A stretch of 64,000 bases of DNA, taken from the NCBI RefSeq assembly GCF_017795745.1, contig NZ_CP059067.1, positions 2,666,001 to 2,730,000 on the forward strand, given 5' to 3'. Each line of letters starts with the position of its first letter. Within the stretch, counting starts at the first letter, position 1. Positions 52,150 through 62,419 of the stretch are shown here, piece by piece. A program made the position numbers and the translations under genes. The notes beneath the pieces were generated by a model that was given only the letters and a program-made list of their open reading frames with translations, did not search any database and had not been told where the DNA came from. This stretch comes from Rhizobacter sp. AJA081-3 (GTDB lineage Bacteria > Pseudomonadota > Gammaproteobacteria > Burkholderiales > Burkholderiaceae_C).

Positions 52150-52176
52150 CACAGAAGTACGCCGGGTTAGCGCCTA
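52150..52176 (+). promoter_or_regulatory. Shared stress motif, DUF3309 operon
   Basis: CAGCGCACAGA (CACAGA at 52150-52155) is followed after 17 bases by CCTAACC (CCTA at 52173-52176), 25 bases before the DUF3309 start. It is one of five such sites. Confidence 0.6.
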
Positions 52177-52201
52177 ACCTGAGGCACAACCGGAGAAATC
52201 C

Positions 52202-52360
52202 ATGAGCCTCGGAACCATTCTGCTGATCGTGCTGATCCTGATGCTGATCGGCGTCTTCCCCACCTGGCCGCACAGCAGCGGCTGGGGCTACGGGCCCAGC
52301 GGCGGCATCGGCCTGGTGGTCGTCATCGTGCTCGTCCTGCTGCTCATGGGTCGTCTGTGA
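52202..52360 (+). CDS. DUF3309-family small membrane protein
   Basis: This is a 52-residue protein: [21 protein letters not shown], a Gly/Ser-rich turn ([13 protein letters not shown]), then [16 protein letters not shown]. Two membrane helices around a [12 protein letters not shown] loop are the DUF3309 pattern. RBS CGGAGAAA precedes ATG 52202. The stop overlaps the start of the next gene (GTGA), so the two are coupled. Confidence 0.88.
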   Translation: MSLGTILLIVLILMLIGVFPTWPHSSGWGYGPSGGIGLVVVIVLVLLLMGRL

Positions 52361-53673
52361 CCCTGCGTGCCGGCCCGGCCATCGGGCTGGCGCTGGGCAT
52401 GCTGCTGGCCGCCTGCGGCGAACCCGCCCGGCTGACGGTCGCGGCCGGCACCGGGCCGCGCCCCGAACTGCCGTCACCGCGCACCAGCCTGATCCCGACC
52501 GTGCACATCGCGCCGGCGCGCGGCTGGGTCGACGGCGCCACGCCGCTGGCCGCGCAGGGCCTGCAGGTGCACGCATTCGCGCGCGGGCTCGACCACCCGC
52601 GCTGGCTGCTCGTGCTGCCCAACGGCGACGTGCTGGTGGCCGAAACCAATGGCCCACCTCGCCCGGGCGACGGCGGCGGCGTCAAGGGCTGGGCGATGGG
52701 CGTGGTGATGAAGTCGGCCGGTGCCGCCGTGCCCAGCGCGAACCGGATCACCCTGCTGCGCGATACCGACGGCGACGGCGTGGCCGACCTGCGTTCGGTG
52801 CTGCTCGACGGCCTCGCCTCGCCCTTCGGCATGGCATTGGTGGGCGATCAGCTCTACGTGGCCAACACCGATGCGCTGCGGCGCTTTCCCTACCGCAGCG
52901 GGCAGACGCAGATCACCGCGCCCGGCGTCACCTTGCTGGCCTTGCCGGCCGGAACGATCAACCATCACTGGACCAAGAACCTGATCGCCAGCCGCGATGG
53001 CAGCAGGCTCTACGTCACGGTGGGCTCCAACAGCAACGTGGCCGAGCGCGGCATGGCGGCCGAGGCCGAACGTGCCGCCATCTGGGAGGTCGATCTCGCC
53101 ACCGGCCAGCATCGCGTGTTCGCCTCCGGCCTGCGCAACCCCAATGGCATGGCCTGGGCGCCCGGCAGCGGCGCGCTGTGGACTGTCGTCAACGAGCGCG
53201 ACGAACTCGGCAGCGACCTGGTGCCCGACTACCTGACCTCGGTGCGCGACGGCGCCTTCTACGGCTGGCCCTACAGCTACTACGGCAGCCATGTCGATGC
53301 GCGCGTGCAGCCGCCGCGGCCCGACCTCGTGGCCACCGCGACCGTGCCCGACTACGCGCTCGGCCCGCACACCGCCTCGCTGGGCCTGGCCTCGTCCGCC
53401 GGTTCGCGACTGCCTGCGGCCTTTGCCGAGGGCATGTTCATCGGCCAGCACGGCTCCTGGAACCGGCGGCCGCACAGCGGCTACAAGGTGATCTTCGTGC
53501 CCTTCACAGGCGGCCGGCCTTCGGGTATACCGATCGATGTGCTGACCCGCTTTCTCACCCCCGATGGCGATGCGTCCGGCCGGCCGGTCGGCGTGGCCAT
53601 CGATCGCCAGGGCGCCTTGCTGGTGGCCGACGACGTGGGCAACGTCGTCTGGCGCGTCACCGCGGCCCCCTGA
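52357..53673 (+). CDS. PQQ-dependent sugar dehydrogenase-like lipoprotein
   Basis: This is a 438-residue secreted beta-propeller of the L-sorbosone/glucose dehydrogenase group. The lipobox is MLLAACGE. Propeller signatures are [59 protein letters not shown] and [18 protein letters not shown]. These bind PQQ and calcium in relatives. It probably oxidises aldoses at the outer-membrane face. The start GTG 52357 overlaps the DUF3309 stop. Confidence 0.9.
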   Translation: MTLRAGPAIGLALGMLLAACGEPARLTVAAGTGPRPELPSPRTSLIPTVHIAPARGWVDGATPLAAQGLQVHAFARGLDHPRWLLVLPNGDVLVAETNGPPRPGDGGGVKGWAMGVVMKSAGAAVPSANRITLLRDTDGDGVADLRSVLLDGLASPFGMALVGDQLYVANTDALRRFPYRSGQTQITAPGVTLLALPAGTINHHWTKNLIASRDGSRLYVTVGSNSNVAERGMAAEAERAAIWEVDLATGQHRVFASGLRNPNGMAWAPGSGALWTVVNERDELGSDLVPDYLTSVRDGAFYGWPYSYYGSHVDARVQPPRPDLVATATVPDYALGPHTASLGLASSAGSRLPAAFAEGMFIGQHGSWNRRPHSGYKVIFVPFTGGRPSGIPIDVLTRFLTPDGDASGRPVGVAIDRQGALLVADDVGNVVWRVTAAP

Positions 53674-53683
53674 GGTACCGTAC

Positions 53684-55060
53684 ATGCGCCGCAGCCTGCT
53701 CCTCGCGCTGCTGTGCGTGTCGGGCTGCACCGGTTGTGTCAGCCTGCCGGTCATCGTGCCGGATCTGGCCCGGCCAGCCGTACCGGCCGTGCAGCTCGAG
53801 GGCTCGCGCGGGCCGCTGACGGCGGCGCAGAGCAAGGCCGTGCTCGCGCGGCTGGCCGCCCGCGGTGAGCCCACCGACATCTTCGCGCGCCACCTCGCGC
53901 TGGAGGAAGCGATCGTCGGCAGCCCGCTGACCGCCGGCAACCGCGTCACGCTGCTCAAGGACGGCCCGGCCACCTACCGCGCGATGCTGGCCGCCATCGA
54001 GGCGGCAACCGACCACGTCCACATGGAGACGTACATCCTCGACGACGACGAGATCGGCCAGCGATTCGCTCAGGCCTTCATTGCCAAGCAGCGTGCGGGC
54101 GTGCAGGTGCGGCTGATGCGCGACAGCGCCGGCACGATCAGCACGCCGGCCACCTTCTTCCAGCCGCTGGCCGATGCCGGCGTGCAGATCGTGGAGTTCA
54201 ACCCGCTCAATCCGCTGAAGGCGCACGACGACTGGGAACTGAACCAGCGCGACCACCGCAAGCTGCTCGTCGTCGACGGGCGCGTGGCCTTCCTCGGCGG
54301 CATCAACATCAGCAGCGTCTACTCGGGTGGCTCGTTCAGCCAGGGCTCGCGATTGCGTCCCGGCGGAGGGCCGGCCTGGCGCGACACGGACCTGCAGCTC
54401 GAGGGCCCGGTGGTCGCCGAACTGCAGAAGCTCTTCCTCGCCGCCTGGGCGGCTCAGAAAGGCCCAGTGCCCACCTCGACCGGGCTGTTCCCGCCGCCCG
54501 AGCGGGCCGGCCACCAGGTGGTGCGCGCCATCGGCAGCTCGCCCGACGAACCGTTCAGCCTGATCTACGCGACGCTGCTGTCGGCCATCGGCAGTGCCGA
54601 GACCAGCGTGCAGATCACCAATGCGTACTTCGCGCCCGACCCGCAGTTGCTGGCCGCGCTCGAGGCGGCGGTGGCGCGCGGTGTCGAGGTGCGGCTGATC
54701 CTGCCGAGCCAGACCGACTCGTGGCTGATCTTCCACACCGGGCGCGGCTTCTACGAGCGGCTGCTGCGCGCCGGCGTGAAGATCTTCGAGCGCCGCGGCG
54801 TGATCCTGCATTCCAAGACCGTGCTGATCGACGGCGTGTGGGCCACGGTGGGCTCGACCAACCTCGACTGGCGCAGCTTCCTGCACAACCACGAGCTCAA
54901 CGCCGTGGTGCTGGGCGCCGAGTTCGGCGCGCAACTGCAGGCGATGTTCGACGCCGACCTGGCCGGCTCCGACGCCATCACGCTGGAGGCCTGGACACGG
55001 CGGCCGCTCGATCTGCGCATCAAGGAGATGTTCGCGCGGCTGTGGGAGTACTGGCTTTAG
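53684..55060 (+). CDS. Phospholipase D / cardiolipin synthase-family lipoprotein
   Basis: This is a 458-residue protein with an N-terminal lipobox-like VSGC. It has two HKD catalytic motifs: HRKLLVVDGRVAFLGGINI and HSKTVLIDGVWATVGSTNLD. TYILDDDEIGQRFAQA and QITNAYFAPDPQLLAAL are typical of cardiolipin synthases. Unlike ClsA it has a lipoprotein signal rather than two N-terminal helices. It may remodel phospholipids at the envelope under stress. It lies 10 bp after the dehydrogenase gene. Confidence 0.9.
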   Translation: MRRSLLLALLCVSGCTGCVSLPVIVPDLARPAVPAVQLEGSRGPLTAAQSKAVLARLAARGEPTDIFARHLALEEAIVGSPLTAGNRVTLLKDGPATYRAMLAAIEAATDHVHMETYILDDDEIGQRFAQAFIAKQRAGVQVRLMRDSAGTISTPATFFQPLADAGVQIVEFNPLNPLKAHDDWELNQRDHRKLLVVDGRVAFLGGINISSVYSGGSFSQGSRLRPGGGPAWRDTDLQLEGPVVAELQKLFLAAWAAQKGPVPTSTGLFPPPERAGHQVVRAIGSSPDEPFSLIYATLLSAIGSAETSVQITNAYFAPDPQLLAALEAAVARGVEVRLILPSQTDSWLIFHTGRGFYERLLRAGVKIFERRGVILHSKTVLIDGVWATVGSTNLDWRSFLHNHELNAVVLGAEFGAQLQAMFDADLAGSDAITLEAWTRRPLDLRIKEMFARLWEYWL

Positions 55061-55077
55061 CCGATACGCTTCGCGCC

Positions 55078-55482
55078 ATGACCAAGTACGTCGCCGCCTA
55101 CGCCGCCACCGCTCTCGTCATGCTCGTGCTCGACGCGATCTGGCTTGGCCTGATCGCCGCGCCGCTGTACCAGCAGGGCATCGGCCACCTGATGGCGCCG
55201 CAGCCGCGGCTCGGCGTGGCCGCGATCTTCTACCTGCTCTATCCGCTGGGCATCGTGATCTTCGCGGTGGCCGCAAGGCCGGCCGGGGCCTGGCAGCCCA
55301 CGCTGCTGGCCGGCGCGCTGTTCGGCTTCTTTGCCTACGCCACCTACGACCTGACCAACCTGGCCACGCTGAAGGGCTGGCCGATCGGCCTGTCGCTGGT
55401 CGACGTCGCCTGGGGCAGCGCGGTCAGCGCCGTCTCGGCCGGCGCCGGGCGCTGGGCGATGGATCGCCTCGACACAGCCTGA
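55078..55482 (+). CDS. DUF2177-family membrane protein
   Basis: This is a 134-residue membrane protein with four predicted helices. DUF2177 features are visible: LVMLVLDAIWLGLIAAPLYQ, FYLLYPLGIVIFAV, GFFAYATYDLTNLATLKGWP and VDVAWGSAVSAVSA. Function unknown. It lies 17 bp after the phospholipase D gene, probably in the operon begun by DUF3309. Confidence 0.9.
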   Translation: MTKYVAAYAATALVMLVLDAIWLGLIAAPLYQQGIGHLMAPQPRLGVAAIFYLLYPLGIVIFAVAARPAGAWQPTLLAGALFGFFAYATYDLTNLATLKGWPIGLSLVDVAWGSAVSAVSAGAGRWAMDRLDTA

Positions 55483-55515
55483 GACACCTCGGCCGCGCGG
55501 CTGCGTACGTTGGCG

Positions 55516-55542
55516 AACAGACGCCAGCCCCCCGGCTGCCTA
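55516..55542 (+). promoter_or_regulatory. Shared stress motif, GGDEF gene
   Basis: GGCGAACAGA (AACAGA at 55516-55521) is followed after 17 bases by CCTACAAGGG (CCTA at 55539-55542). The downstream half matches the site of the glucan synthase operon almost exactly. It is one of five such sites. Confidence 0.55.
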
Positions 55543-55567
55543 CAAGGGTCGAATGGAAAGATTCGAC

Positions 55568-56536
<969 letters not shown>

Positions 56537-56965
56537 CGAGCGAGGCCAGCACGGCCAGCCACGCCGGGCCCGGAACGCGGGCCATCGCCGTCGAGAACAA
56601 CTGTGGCATCAGCCCGGCGAGCAACGCGGGGCTGAGCAGCCAGCGCCAGGGCCGGCTCCACGCGAACAGGCCGCCCGCCAGCACGGACGCCGTGACCAGC
56701 AGCAGCGGATGGCGCTGCGCGAGCGGCGCCACGGCGGTCTGCGTGGCCTGTGCGGCGAGCAGCAGCGCCGGGCGCAGCGGATGCTTCGCCCACCAGCCCC
56801 GCGCGCCGTCGATCAGCCCGCCGATCCCGGGAATCGCGCTCCAGGCATCGAATCCGCCCGCATGCGCAGCCGCAGCCTGGTCGCCGCCGTTGCGCTGCAC
56901 CGCCAGGGCCATGCGCAGCCTCTGCCGCGAGAGCGCGAGCCGTTGCACCACGCCGATGGCCGCGC

Positions 56966-57346
56966 TCACGCGGCCCCCGCCTGCTTGAGCATGCCCAGAT
57001 CGGCCAGAACCTGCTCGCGCACCAGCGCAAAGGCATCGCCATCGGCCGTGCGCCGCGCGGCGGCCAGGCAGGCCACTGCCGCGAGCAGTGGCGGCAGCGG
57101 CACAGCCAGCAGCGCCCAGGCGGCCTGGCCCGGCACCGCGGGCAGCATCGCCCACAGCATCAGGGCCACGCCGCCGAGCACCGCGGCCACGCCGAGCAGG
57201 CACAGGCCGAGGGCAGCGAGAACCGCCTGCCTGCGCCAGGCCGACACCGCCTGGCCGGTCTGCGCCGACACCAGCTCCGCATAGGCCCGGGCATGCTCGA
57301 CGAGCAGCTCGGGCTGGCTGGCGATCAGGCGCAGGATCGGTTGCAT
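56966..57346 (-). CDS. Phage-holin-like (DUF1469) membrane protein
   Basis: This is a 126-residue protein from ATG 57346, overlapping the upstream stop (TGATG). A soluble N-terminal helix (LVEHARAYAELVSAQTG) is followed by two membrane helices (AVLAALGLCLLGVAAVLGGVALML and LLAVPLPPLLAAVACLAA) and a short charged tail. This is the pattern of the YqjE/holin III-like family. It is usually partnered with DUF883 proteins, as here, and is not evidence of a prophage. Confidence 0.85.
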   Translation of the reverse strand: MQPILRLIASQPELLVEHARAYAELVSAQTGQAVSAWRRQAVLAALGLCLLGVAAVLGGVALMLWAMLPAVPGQAAWALLAVPLPPLLAAVACLAAARRTADGDAFALVREQVLADLGMLKQAGAA

Positions 57347-57621
57347 CACGTGCGCGAACGACTGAGCAGTGAAATCAGGGCTGTCAACGCCGCGCCGGCG
57401 GCCGCAGCCATCAACATGGCCTTCACCGGCTCGTGGCGGATGTAGTCCACCGTGCTGTCGCCGGCATGCTGGGCCTTGGCGCGCAGATGGTCGGTACCTT
57501 CGATCACGGCATCGAGGCCGCGGTGTGCCATCGCGCTGGCCTTTTCGGCCGTCCGGTCGATGAGCGGGCCGGCCTGGGCGGCCAGAGAATTGCCTGATTC
57601 GGGGATCTTCGGGTCGAACAT
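57346..57621 (-). CDS. DUF883 (ElaB/YqjD-like) protein
   Basis: This is a 91-residue protein. Its helical N-terminus (LIDRTAEKASAMAHRGLDAV) is followed by the C-terminal glycine-zipper helix HEPVKAMLMAAAAGAALTALISLLSRSRT. ElaB/YqjD family proteins are tail-anchored, sit in the inner membrane and bind ribosomes in stationary phase in E. coli. It is the first gene of a three-gene coupled set. Confidence 0.87.
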   Translation of the reverse strand: MFDPKIPESGNSLAAQAGPLIDRTAEKASAMAHRGLDAVIEGTDHLRAKAQHAGDSTVDYIRHEPVKAMLMAAAAGAALTALISLLSRSRT

Positions 57622-57664
57622 GATGGGTCCTTGGAGAGTGGGGGGAAGGTGGGAAGGGTTGGCC

Positions 57665-57826
57665 TCAGCGCTTGAGCAGCCCGAACAGGAAAGTCACCAC
57701 GGCGAGCACGAGGAAGACCATGAAGAGGATCTTGGCGATGCCCACCGCGCTGGCGGCGATGCCGCCAAAGCCGAACACGGCCGCGATCAGCGCGATGACG
57801 AGAAAGACGACGGCATAGTGCAGCAT
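57665..57826 (-). CDS. DUF1328-family small membrane protein
   Basis: This is a 53-residue protein with two helices: [20 protein letters not shown] and [19 protein letters not shown], joined by [12 protein letters not shown]. It is the standard DUF1328/YtjA form, stress-associated and of unknown function. The start is ATG 57826 behind AAGGGGG. Confidence 0.9.
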   Translation of the reverse strand: MLHYAVVFLVIALIAAVFGFGGIAASAVGIAKILFMVFLVLAVVTFLFGLLKR

Positions 57827-57994
57827 GGTGGCCCCCTTGCAGTTCGCGTCGGCGCCCGTCCGACGGGTGTCGGGCTGGAGCGGCGCCGCAGCGATGCAGC
57901 CAGTGTCCTGCGGCCGGTACCCGATCGGCATCGGCTTGCAGGCCGACGCCTTGTCGGTCACGTCGCCCGGGCGCCGTAGGACGGCGCCCACAGC

Positions 57995-59218
57995 TCAGGC
58001 CTGGGCCGCCTGCGGCAGGCTGACGCGGATCATCGTTCCCTGTCCCGGTGCCGACACCACGGTCAGCACCCCGCGCTCGGCCTCGGCGCGATAGCGCATG
58101 CCCATCAGCCCGTGGGCGCTCGGCGGCTGGCTCCGCGGGTCGAAGCCCACGCCATCGTCGCGCACGCTCACCTCGACACGATCGCCGCGGTCGCGCAGCG
58201 TCAGCCAGACGTTGCGCGCCTGGGCGTACTTGGTGATGTTGGTGATGGCCTCCTGCACGAGTCGGTAGACCACCAGCTCGGCGCTCTCGCCCAGCCGCAC
58301 CGGCTGGAGTTCGCAGTGCACCGCGATGCCGGAGCGCTCGGCGTATTCGCGCGCCGTGATCTCCAGCGTGACCACGAGGCCGAGGTTGCTCAGCGCCGAG
58401 GGCCGCAGGTCTTCGGTGATGCGGCGCTTCAGCGCGATCACGCTGTCCAGCGTGGCGACCAGTGCGCCCAGGCGCTCCAGCGCCTCCGGTGCGGCCCCGG
58501 CCAGGCGAGACTTCATGCGCGCGGCATCGAGCTTGGCCGAGGTGAGCAGCGCACCGAGTTCGTCGTGCAGGTCGCGCGCCAGCCGGTTGCGCTCGTCCTC
58601 GCGTGCCGTCTGCAGGTGCTGCGCCAGTTCGGTGAGCTGCGCGGTGCGCTGCGCCACCTCGGCCTCGAGGCGGTCGCGCTCGCCCTGTATCTGGCGCTGG
58701 CGCTCCTTCTGCTGCGTCTGCAGCGCCGAGGCCTGGCGCAGCATCATGTACAGCGCGAACAGCCCGAAGCCGCTGAGCAGCGCCACGCCCAGGCGGCCGA
58801 GCATCAGCGTACGGTAGAGCCCCTCGCGGCGAGTGACCACCTCGCGCAGCTGGTGCGCCAGCAGCGCGTTGATCAGCGGCGCCGTCTCGCGCTCGCCGGC
58901 GCGTTCGGCCACCAGCGCCTGCAGGCGGGCCACCTGCTCGGCCGGCAGGATTTCGGCGCGGTAGTGGTCTGCCAGGAAACTCAGCGAGGCCTCGATCTCG
59001 CGGCGCACGACGGAGCCGGCCACGGCGCCCGGCAGCTCGGGCAGCCGGCGCTGCAGGTTCTGGATCTGCGTGCGCGCCGCGCCCATGCCGCCGAGTTCGT
59101 CGAGCGCGCTCACGGAGCGCCGGTAGGAGACTTCGCTGACGAAGACGAGCGCGGCCACCACGGCGCAAGCCATCGCCAGGACCACCGGGCTGCGTCGCAG
59201 GACAGTCCAGAAGACCAT
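57995..59218 (-). CDS. NarX/UhpB-type sensor histidine kinase
   Basis: This is a 407-residue kinase. Helices at about residues 11-28 and 141-160 bound a helical periplasmic sensor of about 110 residues. A coiled coil (QKERQRQIQGERDRLEAEV) leads to the HisKA_3 site with H218 in ARDLHDELGALLTSAK. The ATPase has VQEAITNITKYAQA and DDGVGFDP. It is divergent from the LuxR-type response regulator gene and is its probable partner. The ligand is unknown. Confidence 0.93.
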   Translation of the reverse strand: MVFWTVLRRSPVVLAMACAVVAALVFVSEVSYRRSVSALDELGGMGAARTQIQNLQRRLPELPGAVAGSVVRREIEASLSFLADHYRAEILPAEQVARLQALVAERAGERETAPLINALLAHQLREVVTRREGLYRTLMLGRLGVALLSGFGLFALYMMLRQASALQTQQKERQRQIQGERDRLEAEVAQRTAQLTELAQHLQTAREDERNRLARDLHDELGALLTSAKLDAARMKSRLAGAAPEALERLGALVATLDSVIALKRRITEDLRPSALSNLGLVVTLEITAREYAERSGIAVHCELQPVRLGESAELVVYRLVQEAITNITKYAQARNVWLTLRDRGDRVEVSVRDDGVGFDPRSQPPSAHGLMGMRYRAEAERGVLTVVSAPGQGTMIRVSLPQAAQA

Positions 59219-59286
59219 GCCTACCGCCAGGCCACAACCGGGGCCGAAAGCGTGAGACGATGGCGTACCAAACTGCGCCTCTCGCC

Positions 59287-59919
59287 ATGATCCGAATCGC
59301 CATCGTCGACGACCATGCCATGGTCCGCGCCGGGCTGCGCCAGTTCTTCTCCGATCAACCCGACTTCGCCGTCGTGGCCGAGGCCGCCAGCGGCCGCGAG
59401 GCGGTGGACATCGTGCGCAACGCCGAGGTCGACGTGATCGTGCTCGACATCTCCATGCCCGAGCAGAGCGGTGTCGATGCGCTCGCGGCCATCAAGGCAC
59501 GCGCGCCCGACCTGCCGGTGCTGATCCTGTCGGGCTTCGCCGAGTCGCATTACGCCACGACGCTGCTGCGCCTGGGCGCCAGCGGCTACCTCAACAAGGA
59601 CTGTGACCCGGAGGAGATCGTCAAGGCGATCCGCACCGTGTGCCGCGGGCGCAAGTACATCACCGCGGCGGTGGCCGAGCAGCTCGCCGACACGCTGGGC
59701 GAAGGCGGCGACCGGCCACTTCACGAGACGCTCTCCGAACGCGAGCTGCAGGTGTTCCTGCGCCTGGCCAAGGGCGAGACCATCGGCCACATGGCCGAGA
59801 GCATGTCGCTGAGCGTGAAGACCGTGAGCACCTACCGGACCCGGGTGATGGAGAAGATGAAGCTCGCCTCGAACAGCGACCTCACGTATTACGCGCTGAA
59901 GGCGGGCCTGATTCAATAG
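59287..59919 (+). CDS. NarL/FixJ-type response regulator
   Basis: This is a 210-residue regulator. The receiver has D8-D9, phospho-acceptor D54 in IVLDISMP and Lys in GYLNKDCDPEE. The LuxR-type HTH is LSERELQVFLRLAKGETIGHMAESMSL-like, with VKTVSTYRTRVMEKM as recognition helix. The start ATG 59287 (MIRIAIVDDH) fits the family. It may be a regulator of this stress island, although binding sites are not proven. Confidence 0.93.
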   Translation: MIRIAIVDDHAMVRAGLRQFFSDQPDFAVVAEAASGREAVDIVRNAEVDVIVLDISMPEQSGVDALAAIKARAPDLPVLILSGFAESHYATTLLRLGASGYLNKDCDPEEIVKAIRTVCRGRKYITAAVAEQLADTLGEGGDRPLHETLSERELQVFLRLAKGETIGHMAESMSLSVKTVSTYRTRVMEKMKLASNSDLTYYALKAGLIQ

Positions 59920-59940
59920 ACGCAGGTCACTGAAGCCGGC

Positions 59941-60351
59941 TCACGACAGCGCACCGAGGCTGCTGTCGGTCGGCTCGCCGCTGGCCAGGCGGCTGCAGTA
60001 CTGGATCAGCGCATCGATCTCGTTGGACTTGTCGAACACCCGGTCGGCACCGAGCTCCATGCATTTGCGCCGCATGTCCGGCGTCGCGTAGTTGCTCAGC
60101 ACCACGAGCTTGCGCCGCTGCGGCATCGCCCGCGCGGCGCGCAGCACGCCCAGGCCCGAGCCGCCCTTGAGGAAGATATCGACGATCACCAGGTCGGCGC
60201 GGTGGTCGGCGCGCTCCAGCCACTGCAGCGCGCCCGACTCGTCCTCGGCGCTGCCCACCACCTCGACCGGCAGCAGTTCTTCGAGCGTGGCGATCAGGTT
60301 CTCGCGGATGACCGGACTGTCTTCGACGATGTACGTCTTGAGCGGCTGCAT
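59941..60351 (-). CDS. Single-domain response regulator
   Basis: This is a 136-residue receiver-only protein: [13 protein letters not shown], phospho-acceptor D58 in [13 protein letters not shown], and DKSNEIDAL in place of the usual KP motif, though K113 could fill the role. No output domain. It may take phosphate from the neighbouring NarX-type kinase or act as a phosphate sink. Convergent with the NarL-type gene (21 bp apart). Upstream, 60352-60455 holds a GGGGTACCCC palindrome (60380-60389) and nothing else clear. Confidence 0.9.
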   Translation of the reverse strand: MQPLKTYIVEDSPVIRENLIATLEELLPVEVVGSAEDESGALQWLERADHRADLVIVDIFLKGGSGLGVLRAARAMPQRRKLVVLSNYATPDMRRKCMELGADRVFDKSNEIDALIQYCSRLASGEPTDSSLGALS

Positions 60352-60455
60352 GGGGTGATACGGCTCGACCTGCGGGGCTGGGGTACCCCGTGAGTGTGCG
60401 CCCTTTGCGGAGCGGCGGCATCGGCCGGAAGCCGGGGCCTCTTGTGGGCCTTGTC

Positions 60456-61175
60456 CTACGCGGGCGTCTTCACCGGCCGCTCGTCGCTCTCGACGCGGCC
60501 GTCCACCAGCTCGATGATGCGGTCGCAGCGCTCGGCCAGCCGCGGGTCATGGGTGACGACCAGGAACGAGGTTTTCAGCTCGGCGTGCATGCGGCGCATC
60601 AGCGCGAAGACCTCGTCGGACGAGGCCCGGTCCAGGTTGCCGGTGGGCTCGTCGGCCAGCACCAGCGGCGGCTGCATGACCAGCGCGCGGGCGATCGCCA
60701 CGCGCTGCTGCATGCCGCCGGAGAGCTCGCCCGGCCGCTTGGCCATCGCCTCGCCCAGCCCCATCGCGGCGAGCACGGCGCGCGCATGCTCGCGCTGCGC
60801 GGCACTGACGCTGCCGTCGCGCATCAGCGCCGGCAGGGTGACGTTCTCCAGCGCGGTGAAGGCCGGCAGCAGGTGGTGGAACTGGAAGACGAAGCCCAGC
60901 GCGGCGCGCCGGCGCAGCGTCAGGCCGGCGTCGTCCAGGCCGCTGACCTGCTCGCCCTGGATGCGGTAGCTGCCCGCGGTCATCGGCTCGAGCAGGCCGA
61001 TGATGTTCAGCAGCGTGCTCTTGCCCGAGCCCGAGGGCCCGATCAGCGCGGCGAACTCGCCGGTGTCGAGCGTGAACGACACGCCGTGCAGCACCTCGGC
61101 CTCGTTCGGGCGGCCCAGGTTGTAGCTCTTGCGGATGCCGTCGAGCTCGATCAGCGGCGTGGAGGCAGCGTTCAC
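60456..61175 (-). CDS. ABC exporter ATPase (MacB/LolD type)
   Basis: This is a 239-residue ATPase. Walker A is GPSGSGKST, signature [15 protein letters not shown], Walker [13 protein letters not shown] and switch His in [30 protein letters not shown] is typical of LolD/MacB types. It works with the FtsX-type permease encoded 7 bp upstream and the adaptor before it. Confidence 0.92.
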   Translation of the reverse strand: MNAASTPLIELDGIRKSYNLGRPNEAEVLHGVSFTLDTGEFAALIGPSGSGKSTLLNIIGLLEPMTAGSYRIQGEQVSGLDDAGLTLRRRAALGFVFQFHHLLPAFTALENVTLPALMRDGSVSAAQREHARAVLAAMGLGEAMAKRPGELSGGMQQRVAIARALVMQPPLVLADEPTGNLDRASSDEVFALMRRMHAELKTSFLVVTHDPRLAERCDRIIELVDGRVESDERPVKTPA

Positions 61176-61182
61176 GGGCGCC

Positions 61183-62409
61183 TCACATGCGGATGGCCAG
61201 GGCCGGGTCGAGCGCCGCCGCGCGCCGCGCCGGCGCCACCGCGGCGAGCACGCCGCACAGGGTGGCGACGGCGGCGATGCGCAGCGCCAGCGCCGGGGCC
61301 AGCGTGATCGAGAACAGCGGCAGCCCGTCGGAGCCGCGCACGAAGCTGGTGAAGGCCCAGATCAGCAGCACCGCGAGCAGCACGCCCAGCACCGAGCCGA
61401 GGGCGCCGACGATCGCGCCCTGCAGCAGGAAGACGCGCAGGATCTGGCCTCGCGTGGCGCCCATCGCGCGCAGGATGCCGATCTCGCGGCGCTTCTGCAC
61501 CACCGACACCACCAGCACGCTGGCGATGCCCAGCACCACCACCACCATCACCACGCCGCGGATCAGCCCGGTGCTCACCGACTGCGCGTTCAGCGCCGAG
61601 ACGAGCTGCGCATTGGCCTGCTGCCAGCTCTCCACCTTGTACGGGTAACGCTGCGCCAGGTCGTCGGCCAGGCGCTGCGCGGCCCACACGTCGACCAGCG
61701 CGAGGTCGAGGTTGGTGGCGCCGCCCGGCAGCCCGACCAGGCTCTGCGCGGCGCGCAGCGGCACGATGACGGTGCGCCGGTTCAGCTCGCGCACGCCAAG
61801 GTCGACCAGCGCGGTGACGCGCAGCGAATCGCCGACGTTGCCGGTGACGATGCTGACGCGGTCGCCCACGCGCACGCCGAGGTCGACGGCGAGGTCGCGG
61901 CCGATGATGCCCTCGCCCGGCCCGAGCCGTGCCACGCCCTCGACCACCTTGGAGCGCAGGTGCACGATGCGGTCGTAGCGGTCGAGGTCGACACCGACCA
62001 GCGCGATCGACTTCGAGGCCTCGCCGCGCAATGCCAGGCCGGCGCCAGCCACCATGGGCGAGACGGCGGCCACCTCGGGCATGGCCTCGAGCACCGGCAC
62101 CAGCGCGGCCCAGCTGGCGATCGACCGCGGGCGCTGGGCGCGCGGCTGCGTCTGCGCCAGCATGGTCGCGCCCGACGCAGGCCGCCCGGGTGCGACGACC
62201 ACGTCGTCCTGCGCGCTGACCGTGACGTGGGCCTGCGCGCCGAGGGTCTTCTCCAGCGTGTTGCTCTGCAGCCCGGTGATGAGCGCCGAGATGTATGCGA
62301 CCACCGCCACGCCGGCGGCGACGCCGACGACGATGAGCAGCGTCTGCATGCGCCCTTCGCGCAGGAAGCGCACGGCGACGCTTCGTTCGAATCCGAGCCA
62401 GTTGATCAT
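61183..62409 (-). CDS. ABC exporter permease (FtsX/MacB domain)
   Basis: This is a 408-residue permease. The N-terminal helix ([21 protein letters not shown]) is followed by a large periplasmic MacB-PCD domain (about residues 45-260) and three C-terminal helices ([57 protein letters not shown]) of the FtsX type. The start is ATG 62409. It forms a tripartite exporter with the flanking adaptor and ATPase genes. The cargo is unknown; a macrolide, lipoprotein or lipid are all possible. Confidence 0.9.
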   Translation of the reverse strand: MINWLGFERSVAVRFLREGRMQTLLIVVGVAAGVAVVAYISALITGLQSNTLEKTLGAQAHVTVSAQDDVVVAPGRPASGATMLAQTQPRAQRPRSIASWAALVPVLEAMPEVAAVSPMVAGAGLALRGEASKSIALVGVDLDRYDRIVHLRSKVVEGVARLGPGEGIIGRDLAVDLGVRVGDRVSIVTGNVGDSLRVTALVDLGVRELNRRTVIVPLRAAQSLVGLPGGATNLDLALVDVWAAQRLADDLAQRYPYKVESWQQANAQLVSALNAQSVSTGLIRGVVMVVVVLGIASVLVVSVVQKRREIGILRAMGATRGQILRVFLLQGAIVGALGSVLGVLLAVLLIWAFTSFVRGSDGLPLFSITLAPALALRIAAVATLCGVLAAVAPARRAAALDPALAIRM

Positions 62410-62419
62410 GGGGTGCGCG

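Noticed and set aside
56966-57346. Holin-like protein as a sign of a prophage
   Set aside because: The protein is of the YqjE-like stress family beside DUF883; no lysin, terminase or structural phage genes are near.
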